From Diphasiastrum complanatum (Eukaryota; Streptophyta; Lycopodiopsida; Lycopodiales; Lycopodiaceae): a stretch of 64,000 nucleotides of DNA. Within the stretch, counting starts at the first letter, position 1; each line of letters begins with the position of its first letter. Where the stretch lies: contig CM055115.1 of NCBI GenBank assembly GCA_029204225.1, positions 7,129,198 through 7,193,197 of the forward strand. Reading direction: 5' to 3'. Below, piece by piece: positions 55,581 through 64,000 of this stretch. The notes below the pieces were generated by a model that saw only the letters and a list, made by a program, of their open reading frames with translations, was not told where the DNA came from and searched no databases. The position numbers and the translations under genes are program-made.

Positions 55581-56245
55581 AATATTGCAAAAACACTTAG
55601 AATTTGCTTTGCACAGGAACACAGATCATGCTACACAGTAACATAGACAGAAAACACTTTACACAGCAAGCTCACATAGCAACTGTATTTTTCAAAATGA
55701 AATTACACTGTACATATAGTTGTTCACTCAGGCAACCCATGCATGACCCAGGTTGCCATTGGCGAGATGCGTGTCCCATCGACATGCCTCGTGGTGAGGC
55801 CAACTGATCCTTATCCATTGATAGGACCCACAGTACAGTAACACAGTGATTCTACTTTAATTCTAACTCTCTCCCTTAAAGTAGAGTCTACTTTTTATAC
55901 AATCATATACATAGCTTTAAAGTCAACAAACTCCAGTAAGTGGCTTAGTGAAAATATCAGCTAGTTGTTCTTCTGTGCTACAATGAACAACATGAATTTC
56001 ACGACTCAGCAGCCTCTCACATATAAAGTGATACTGAATCTCAATGTGTTTAGTTCTCGCATGGAACACTAGATTCTTTGCTAGCTGAATGCCACTCTGA
56101 CTGTCGCTATGTAAAGTCGTGGGATTTTTCTGCTTCATGCCAATTTCTTCCAAGATTTGTCTCAACCATATAGCTTCCTGTGCTGCACTACACATTGCCT
56201 TATACTCTGCTTCTATGGTGGAAAGAGCAATTGTACTTTGACTGA
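55581..56245 (-). mobile_element. Cop-N: copia RNase H end and 3' LTR piece
   Basis: Minus strand. RNase H at 55923-56245 has TIEAEYKAMCSAAQEAIWLR, LHSDSQSGIQLAKNLVFHAR, KHIEIQYHFICERLLSREIH and EEQLADIFTKPL. A polypurine tract, TTAAGGGAGAGAG, lies near 55866-55878. An LTR piece of uncertain left end (about 55581-55865) is rich in CACAGTA/CACAGCA. Confidence 0.78.
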
Positions 56246-56570
56246 AAGTCTGAGTCGATTGTGATGCTCTGATCCCCGCACTTAATATGCTTTTGCAAAA
56301 CTAAATCTAATCTAATTAGTGAATGACTATGGAATCGATTGTATCGATCTAGTGACTTCAAATCTGTGATCAAGTATGACAGACTTCGAACTATCGAAGT
56401 CAGTCTGAATATGATAGACGTAGTTGCATGTATCAGAGATTTTTCACTAGCTTCTCTCTGTCGCAATGTTCACATCACCAGACGAGCGATATTCCAACAA
56501 CATGTCCCGTGAAACTGACAAACTATTACATAAACAGAAAAAACTTGAAAACACTACTAGAATAGGAAAT
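56246..56570. other. unassigned interval with short palindromes
   Basis: It contains GACTTCGA-ACTA-TCGAAGTC (about 56381-56400), an 8-bp hairpin, and paired ATCGAT strings near 56335-56350. No coding. Confidence 0.35.
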
Positions 56571-57200
56571 GTAGGTTTGTCTTCAATATCTTCAACATTT
56601 ACGCTCCTAATTCTCCTCACTCTTGTATAGACCTATGGAACGATATCTCTCCTCTTAATTCCCTACCCTTAGTGCTAATGGGGGACTTCAATATGTATCT
56701 TCACGCTATTGATGGACCTAACCATATTTCCTTTTTTGAAAGATAAGTGTGGGATCACGTGATAAATGGGTTTTATTGCTTCGACGTTCTTTTCTTGTGC
56801 AGCTCTCCCCACATTCATACCTCTTTTTTCACATCTGCCAAACTTGAAAGATTCTTTCTTTCCAACAAAGGAAATTGGATAACTTCAAGCTGTTTAATTT
56901 TTACCACCATCCCTTCTTTTTCCCTTTCTGATTACCTTCTAGTTGCCCTCCACTTTAATCTCTTTCTAGCCAAATTCTTCAAGTGCCATTCAGTTTATAT
57001 TATAAACAATACTTTGATTTGGAATAAGGATCTTTGCCCTGTACTGTTTGCTAAAATTTTCTCTCTTATGCCCTTAGAGGATATTATTGACTGTTCTCGA
57101 CCCTTTATCAACCAGTAGGGGTGACTCTCGAGTTCTTCTGCCTCCCTCCTCGAATTCTTCCTTAGACATACTCTTTCTTCCATTACCTTAAATAGGGCCT
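56571..57200 (+). pseudogene. LINE endonuclease (APE/EEP) fragment
   Basis: Plus strand. FNIFNIYAPNSPHSCIDLWN is followed by LVLMGDFNMYLHAIDGPNHI, the GDFN active motif of the LINE endonuclease, and 56747-57118 has LERFFLSNKGNWITSSCL and PSFSLSDYLLVALHF (SDH-type box with His replaced). This would nick target DNA; it is inactive here. The following RT is missing. It is on the opposite strand from the LINE pieces at 49-551 and 26579-29889. Confidence 0.75.
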
Positions 57201-57235
57201 AGGTAGTTGACCCCTCCCTTTGAGCAGACGAATTG

Positions 57236-57786
57236 TGAGAAATGAAATCAAAATCAGCCCAAGACAAAAATTTGTAAGCATATTCAGTACTGTGAAAATA
57301 GCTTCTAGAATTATTGGCAAAGGTTCTTGGCCAATGGTGTAGCTCGGCAAAGGTTCTAGCTGGCAAGAGTTCAACTCTCGCCTAAGTGCATCCTTTGCCT
57401 ACGTACTGCATTTAATGAAAATTTTCATGATCTGAACCTATGTCCAACATAATTTTTGCATTCTAAATCCATTTGCAGGTCAGCGAAGGTTCATAATGAG
57501 TGGAAGGGGCTTGACGAAGGTTCCCAAAGTGGTAGGCTTTTGAACTCTCGCTTGGCTTCAAAACAAGTACTTATTGTGCAAACCAACATTTTCCAGCTCA
57601 ATTTAGATAAATCTAAGCTGGATGTATGATATGACAACTCGGTGAAGGTTCATAAGACTATTTGTTCAAGATTTGACTAAAAAATTATTTTTTTTGAGTC
57701 ATTTTCCATTAGCATTTGATTCTTGAAAGTACTTTTCTTCCTTTTTTTTGGATCTGATAACTTTCTTGACTTTTGATGAGGGAACA
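57236..57786. other. non-coding stretch with recurring AAGGTTC
   Basis: GCAAAGGTTC or GCGAAGGTTC-like strings occur near 57320, 57350, 57485, 57515 and 57640, often next to GAACTCTCGC. This looks like a decayed repeat; no gene. Confidence 0.4.
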
Positions 57787-57966
57787 TGTAGTAAGCTGTT
57801 AGAGAATTAATCATCTTTGTATCTCTAATAATGTCTTCTAGTTAAAGATAATTAAATATAGTGTTGGACTCTTAATCTATACTAATAACTACGAGTAACT
57901 CTAAAATCATTGCTTTCCTTGTGATAGTTCATAAGCCACAGTTAGTCATTATGTTTTATGTAGTCA
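57787..57966. repeat. Germin 3' flank, inverted copy (block 4)
   Basis: The reverse complement matches 12736-12880 and 45055-45200 (CATAATGACTAAC...ATTAGAGATACAAAGATGAT). The gene itself is absent. Repeat U2 follows about 40 bases later, in the same relation as U1 to block 2. Confidence 0.75.
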
Positions 57967-58009
57967 CAAGGCTATTGCCTCATTCCAGTTCCATATTCCA
58001 CTTAGTGCT

Positions 58010-59322
58010 CTATGTACTATGGAATGGGGCTATTATGCCCGATAAGGATTTCCACAAAAAAATTTAGCCGAGGCCCGGAAGGGTTAAGCCTAAAATTTTT
58101 TGGCACTTTCCATTGTGTAATGGATACTTTGAAAATTTCTACATGCTCATTATGAAGCATAATGAGCAGTTTGACATTTTTCAACCACTTTGACACTGCC
58201 ATGTGGCTGGCTGGCGCATGGATGCATGACGTACAGGCTGGAATGGGCAGCAATTTTATTTTTAAAAAAATAGATGCCTATTCTGCTTGTTCAAAAATTG
58301 GGAAGAATAGACACCTAGTATCCATTACGTAATGAGAAGCAATGAAATTTTGATAAGGTCCTATACCTATGTTTGAGGAGCAAACTTATGGTAAGTGTCC
58401 ATATATAGGAGATGACTAAAATGAACGCATCATCCGAACACTTAGACTCCTACTCTGTCAACTAGGAATTTTTTTTTCATAGTTAAATAATGTTTCCAAC
58501 ATAAATGAAAGGGTGGGGAAGGTTACCCTCCAAGGGCAATGCGCCCAAGAAGGGCATCTAGGGTAAATAATGTTTCCAAGATCAATGAAGGGGGAGGGTC
58601 ACCCTCCAAGTGCATTTCGCCCAAGGAAGTCGCCTAAGGGCGGTATCCGAACGCCCTTCCTAGGGCGGAATGGCGCGACGAGGCATCTACTTCATTGCTG
58701 TAATTTTTTTTTTACTTTTTTTTTTCAATGTTGTTTTTGCCGTAATTTGTTTTACACGCACCTTTCAGATGGAAGGTGCATGTAATAAATAAATAAACTT
58801 TTGTACGTGCACATTGTGACATTCGGAATGTGCATGCTTCATGTTTCATGCCATAAACATTTTACTACCACAGATTCTGCTGTGGGAGGCAACATCATTC
58901 TCTCAATTGAAAAGTTAAAACTAAGATTACGTAAAGAATAATATTGAATTCTTTCTATAGTTTTTTAATTAAACAAGAACATTGTGTATACCACAATGGC
59001 ATTATGACAAATTTACTCAATTATATATATGTGACTATGTTAGATTGGATCCTCATAATTATCTATTTTCAAGTCCTAGTTGTCTTGGACCCATCAAAAA
59101 TTGACTATTTTTCTTTTTCTACCTCAACGATTGAACTCTAATTCAAAATGTGTGCATGAGTAAAGATATGATAACAATATAAAAAAAGCATATATAAAAT
59201 GATTTTGTGAATGCAAATAAATAATCTTTATTTGATTATGGTTGGCAAGTGATGATGTTGGTGTGTCATGTAGGTTGAGAGACTATCAATGCATGCAAAA
59301 TAAAAAATTAAAAGTTGCAAAT
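58010..59322. repeat. U2: inverted copy of repeat U1
   Basis: Reverse complement of 43768-45054. Hairpins at 58754-58783 and 58808-58834 correspond to those in U1. The GC-rich part is at 58510-58690. No coding. 59323-59441 after it shows nothing recognisable. Confidence 0.7.
58754..58834. other. U2 tandem hairpins
   Basis: ACACGCACCTT (58754-58764) with AAGGTGCATGT (58773-58783), 8-base loop, one mismatch. TGCACATT (58808-58815) with AATGTGCA (58827-58834), 11-base loop, perfect. Relative to U1, one stem pair has changed from C-G to A-T. Confidence 0.8.
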
Positions 59323-59441
59323 TTTTGCTATTGAGGCCTCGCATATGAAAGTGCATTTTAAGCATGGGCATGCATGAAATCAAAAGAGAGAGAGATGAAT
59401 TATATTTTTCTCTCAAATATCTGATCTTAGATTATAGACTA

Positions 59442-59944
59442 ATTTGTACAAAAATACACGTTAAAAGCATAACTTAAAGAAGCCTAGGTTTATCAGCCTC
59501 TTTAAAAAGGAATAGAGGAGAGATGACAAAATCACCAGTCCTAGATTCTCTTCTATTAATATCTAACCATATGTTTCAAAGAGCAATGGCTCTAATACAT
59601 TGCTAGAAATCATTAACATTTACATCATCAAAAGTGATATCAACATTCAGTAGTACATCTGATGTCATGTGGCTGAATCTCCTAAATTTGACATAAAAGT
59701 GAGCAATTAAGAGGTCAGTCATTGATTTCCAAATTGGAGCATAACAATGAAAGAACAGATAAATTACATGCTCATCCAATTTTTTGCATTTAGAGTAGAC
59801 ATGTGACAAATCACCTATATAACTAGCATGAACGGGAAGAGAGCTGAAGAATTTTTAAGAGCGAAGATTCTAAGCTTTCGAGTTTTGATTTTGTGAGTGC
59901 GTCGAAATCTAGTCTTCCAAAGATGAGGGGAATCATAAAGTTAA
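59442..59944 (-). mobile_element. LINE 3' fragment, copy 2
   Basis: Near-identical to 49-551, including the 68-codon frame 59603-59809. It joins gypsy at the same base, showing that the junction predates the duplication. Confidence 0.55.
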
Positions 59945-61606
59945 AGAGGAAGTAGAAGCTCATGAACGCTACGACGACAATGGCGATTCTGAAAATTCTC
60001 TATTTACTCAGAAGAATAAATCTTCTAAGAAGTCTAAGTTTAAGAGGGAGTCATAAAAAAAGAATGAGTCTAAGGCTAATAAACAACAATCTGAAAAACA
60101 ACAGAAAAATTCTAGTGATAAGAAGATCTGCAACAAATGCAAAAGATCAGGTCACACAGAAGAAAAGTGTTGGTTAAATCCAAAGATTGAATGCATTCAT
60201 TGTCATAAACGGGGTCATGCAACAGTAGACTGTTATCAGAATTCCAGAAACAAAAGAGACGATTTGAAAGGTATACCTGCAGAATTCGGAGAGCACCGAA
60301 TTGATCTTAAAGAAGATGTTATACATGTTCGATAGAGACTATATCGTCTCCATCCAAAGTACTCCCTCATGGTTAAGGACGAACTCAACAAGCACCTTAA
60401 GGCATGTATTATCTATCCCGTCTTATGCAGTGAATTGGTTTCACCTATTGTTGTCGTTTCCAAAGAAGAATACTGGCAAAATACAAATATGTCAAGATTT
60501 TCGCAAGCTCAATGCTGCCACAAGGAAGGATCATCATCCTCTGCCCTTCACTGGTTCTATCTTAGATCAGGTTGCTGGTTAAGAGCATTACAGTTACTAT
60601 GACGGTTTCTCTGGTTATAATCAAGTTGGAGTGCAAAAGGAGGATCGTTCAAAGACCACATTCACTATGGATTGGGGCACTTGTGCCTACAACAAAATGC
60701 CCTTTGGTCTTTGTAACGCACCAACGACTTTTCAACGAATCATGATGTTAATCTTCGCTGCCTTCCTAAGAACTTTTCTTGAAATTTTTATTGATGATTT
60801 CTGTGTATATAGTAATATAAAGACACACCTATAGAAGCTGAAACTTACATTGCAACGGTCCCTTCATACAGAGAAATACTTTTTTGGTATGAAAGAAGGA
60901 ATATTACTTGGACACAGAATATCAAACAGAGGAATAGAAGTCGATAAGATAAAGTCGAGCTTATAAAGAATCTCCAGATACCAACCAATCTACATGAACT
61001 AAGAGCTTTCTTAGGACATGTCGGGTATTATCAGAGATTTATCCAAAATCATGCTTCTATTACTACCTCTCTTACACATCTACTCAAGAAACAAGTGGAA
61101 TACTTGTGGATGAATGAACAATAGAAAGCATTTGAAGAACTTAAGCAAAGGTTGATCAATGCTCCTATTCTGAGACCACTCAACTGGGCTATTTTATTTC
61201 ATAGTTATGTTGATGTTTCTGCATTTGCTATTGGCATCTGTCTAAGCCAGACGGACGAGAAAGATCATCCCATATACTATGCGAGTCGACAATTTAGTGC
61301 CTCGAAATAGAATTATTCGGCTACAGAAAGGGAAGCTCTCAGAATGATTTTCATTGTTAAGAAATTTCAGCATTATCTGCTGGGATATGCTTTTATTTTT
61401 CACGTTGATCACTATGCTCTAAAGTATCTTGTAAATAAACCAGATTTATCAAGATGAATTGCTCAATGGGTTCTACTTCTGCATGAATTCACTTATAAAG
61501 TAAAACTTCGCCAAGGAAAATATCATACGAATGTTGATTATTTATCGTGGCTCAACACGGAAAAAACTGAAAAACCAATTAATGATGATTTTCCAAATGA
61601 AAATAT
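59945..61606 (+). mobile_element. Ty3/gypsy remnant, copy 2
   Basis: Near-identical to 552-2214: zinc knuckles (60120-60240), RT (60301-60840) and RNase H (about 61130-61460). After the knuckles this copy reads more continuously into the RT lead-in (HRIDLKEDVIHV), but a stop follows. RNase H keeps the TEREAL Glu box. It is interrupted at 61607 by Cop-A copy 2. Confidence 0.85.
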
Positions 61607-62461
61607 TGATAAATTTCTAGTTTAAAGGACAATAATGATTGTACTTAACAATCATAGAGAGTTATTGGTTGCTTAATCAATGGATCTAGTTCTACACATT
61701 AGATTTTGATCTAGATTCACTACACTTAGATTTAAGCAAGAGCACTGGATCAACACATCATAAATAAGTGAAGGCGCCTCACACGTTGGAGTACTGTCCA
61801 CAGTACGGCCTGAACCTGAAACAACAAGTACTAATGTTCTTGATAGCAATCATGAATAGAAATCACAATTCTAATGACTAGAAATCTCACAAAAGTGTAG
61901 AATGCGAAAGTATCATCAATCTTCTTAGCAAAATGATGATCCTTTTATGGATCAAGTACATCCACGAGTCTGGTATAGTCCAGCAGGTCTTCACACGTGT
62001 GAAGAGTGCCACATCACTCAGATCTATCTATTTGATCCATCCTTGATCCTTATCCAAAGTTGACCTTCTAGAATATGGCTAAAATCCAAAGAGCTAGTCT
62101 CCTAGAATATACGCATATTCCCTACGAAATAGGATCTAAGGAAAATGGTCAACTCTTATCTTCTAGAACTCTATACACACGTGTGAACATCCACTTGCCA
62201 TGTGGGAGCATTTACTCATGCACATGCAAGGAAAAGCTAATATCTAGGTGACTAGTCAACTTGACTAAAAACTAGTCATATCATGTTCACACTAACTAGA
62301 TTGATACAAAATCAAATTAGATATATACAAGTATGAAAAGTGCTTTCTTTCACACGTGGGAACAGGCTCCACACGTGTGAAATCAGATCATCAACATTGT
62401 TCTAATGTTTGATCTTTATTTACAATAAACAATGTCAAGTGAGAAGTGACAATTTTCAACA
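61607..62461 (-). repeat. Cop-A copy 2, 3' LTR
   Basis: It matches 2215-3075 but lacks that copy's extra single bases, agreeing at those positions with the 5' LTR at 7591-8439. Confidence 0.9.
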
Positions 62462-62474
62462 CTCCTCCTCACTT

Positions 62475-63413
62475 CTAACTTGGCAAATCTAATGTACATC
62501 TATCTACAATTCCAAGAGCATATCTTAACTTGAAAAATGGATCTTTGGACAATGGCTTGGTTAAGATATCAGCTATGCATTCGGATGATGGTACATGATG
62601 TAGTTGCACCTCCTTGGATTGTACCTTCTCCCTCACAAAGTGGTGAGCTATCTCAATATGCTTTGTTCTAGCATGGAAGATATGATTTGAAGCAATTTGT
62701 TGAGAAGCTTGATTGTCACAAAATATGTAAGGGATCTCCTCGGCCTCTAGCACATGTAGCTCCATGAGCTTGTCTTCTTAGCCATATGAGCTCTTTGGTT
62801 GTTGAAGTCAATGCCTTGTACTCGGCTTCACAAGAAGATAGTGAGATATTATCTTGCTTTTTGGAAAGCCAAGATATTACTCCTCCACAAAGAAATCTTG
62901 CAAATGCACTAATAAACTTTCTATCCATCTTGTCACCTCCAAAATCTGAATCCGAGTAGGCTCTCAAGTGCAAGTCAGATCCTTCATAAAGTATGCCAAA
63001 AATCTAGTACTAGAAACATATCTAAGTACTCTCTTGGCACTTTTCCAATGATGAACTAAAGGAGCTTGCATACTTTGACTCAACTTGCTTACACAAAAAT
63101 TTAAGTCGGGTCTAGTGATGGTTAAATAGATTAGAGAGCCTATAAGCTTCCTAAAGAGGGTGATGTCCTCAAAGGATGCTTCATCACCTTCATTAGTTGC
63201 TTTCACAACATGCTCCTTAGGGGTGTCAATCCCCTTACAATCTTTCATACCAAAACTTTTAAGAATGGAAGTAGCATACTTAGATTGACTTATGAAAGTA
63301 CAATTGCTACTTCTAGACACTTCTATCCCATGTATAAACTTTAGGACCATCTTGAACTCACTAGATAAATCAACTTTTACTTTGCTTATGCCTTCATCAT
63401 CATTTCTTGTCAT
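62475..63413 (-). pseudogene. Cop-A copy 2 RNase H and RT end
   Basis: 62964-63413 (149 codons) has FKMVLKFIHGIEVSRSSNCT, KLIGSLIYLTITRPDLNFCV and SAKRVLRYVSST. 62716-62973 has LRAYSDSDFGGDKMDRK and SCEAEYKALTSTTKELIWL. 62475-62765 has FCDNQASQQIASNHIFHART and CIADILTKPL. At 63405-63430 the YVDD codons are disrupted by a one-base deletion relative to the left copy. Confidence 0.85.
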
Positions 63414-63538
63414 AATGATACATCAACATAAAGCACCAAAATGATGATCTTTCTTTCATTACATTTGAAATATAAAGAAGGTTCATAAGCACTTAGTACA
63501 AAGCCAAGGGAATAGAGAAAATCATGCAACCTAGAATA

Positions 63539-63961
63539 TCAAGCTCTAGGTGCTTGCTTCAAGCCATATAGGCTCTTCCTTAAGTAGCACACTTTTTGCT
63601 CCTCACCAACCTTGATGAAGCCCTTGGATTGCATCATGTATATTTCCTCTTCTAAGAAGCCATTCAAGAAAGCATTTGTCACGTCCATTTGGTAGAGATT
63701 CCACTTGAACAAAGTAGCAATGCAAATGATTAATATAATAGTTACAAGCTTAGCTATAGGTGCAAATGTTTCTTCATAATCCAATACTTCTATTTGAAAA
63801 AATCCCTTAGCAACAAGCCTAGACTTGTACTTATTAATAGATCCATCTTGATTGTACTTTATTCTATAAATCCACTTACATGCAAGTGGTTTCTTCCCTC
63901 TTGGAAGATTTACAAGATTCCAAGTATGATTGTCTTCTAATGCATCATACTCTACTTGCAT
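63539..63961 (-). pseudogene. Cop-A copy 2 reverse transcriptase core
   Basis: 140 open codons: NHTWNLVNLPRGKKPLACKW, RIKYNQDGSINKYKSRLVAK, DYEETFAPIAKLVT, LYQMDVTNAFLNGFLEEEIY, LRKSLYGLKQAPR. It is longer and cleaner than the same region of the left copy, where single-base losses near 4490 break it. Confidence 0.87.
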
Positions 63962-64000
63962 TGCATCTCTCCAACCTTTAGATCTATATGCTTCTTCAAG

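Larger units (their letters stand above)
61607..64000 (-). mobile_element. Cop-A copy 2 (runs off the window)
   Basis: 3' LTR 61607-62461, polypurine tract, RNase H and most of RT. It is inserted at the same gypsy base as Cop-A, so it is the duplicated insertion, not an independent one. The right side (integrase, gag, 5' LTR) lies beyond the window. Confidence 0.9.

Overview
This is a window of nuclear DNA from a land plant. The evidence is two intronless germin-like protein genes (a plant cupin family) lying in a dense mosaic of Ty1/copia, Ty3/gypsy, LINE and CACTA remnants, with LTR priming sites complementary to initiator tRNA-Met. Which plant cannot be decided from the sequence; a large TE-rich genome is likely. 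Apart from the two germin-like genes, I recognise no host gene with confidence.

Layout. 1-8823: a LINE 3' piece and a decayed gypsy element (gag zinc knuckles, RT, RNase H, integrase head), split by a nested minus-strand copia element with both LTRs (Cop-A, 2215-8439). 8824-11101: plus-strand copia Cop-B with one LTR and an unidentified internal stretch. 11102-12735: minus-strand copia gag/protease (Cop-C). 12736-16680: germin-like block 1 (gene, promoter, 2.5 kb upstream). 16681-20300: pieces of three copia elements. 20326-26578: a CACTA remnant plus copia Cop-G1. 26579-29889: a LINE carrying a long GA microsatellite and a solo copia LTR. 29890-31598: copia Cop-H. 31599-35639: an LTR element without gag-pol (LTR-I). 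37118-42180: second copy of the CACTA plus Cop-G block. 42901-43767: copia gag (Cop-J). 43768-45054: unclassified repeat U1. 45055-48770: germin-like block 2. 49138-51717: copia Cop-K with its 5' LTR. 52034-54200: germin-like block 3, promoter and upstream DNA without the gene. 54201-57200: copia and LINE pieces. 57787-59322: inverted germin 3' flank joined to inverted repeat U2. 59442-64000: a near-identical second copy of the LINE-gypsy-Cop-A composite that opens the window.

The window is therefore built from layered segmental duplications of already composite blocks: about 59.4 kb apart for the end blocks, about 32.3 kb for the germin blocks and about 16 kb for the CACTA/Cop-G blocks. Shared inactivating mutations, such as the same lost integrase glutamate in both Cop-G copies, show that blocks were copied as dead DNA rather than by retrotransposition. 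The two germin-like proteins differ at only three residues and are the only genes here likely to be functional: secreted, metal-binding cupins of the apoplast. The most unusual non-coding signal is a pair of tandem hairpins in U1/U2, one of which keeps its pairing through a compensatory base-pair change.
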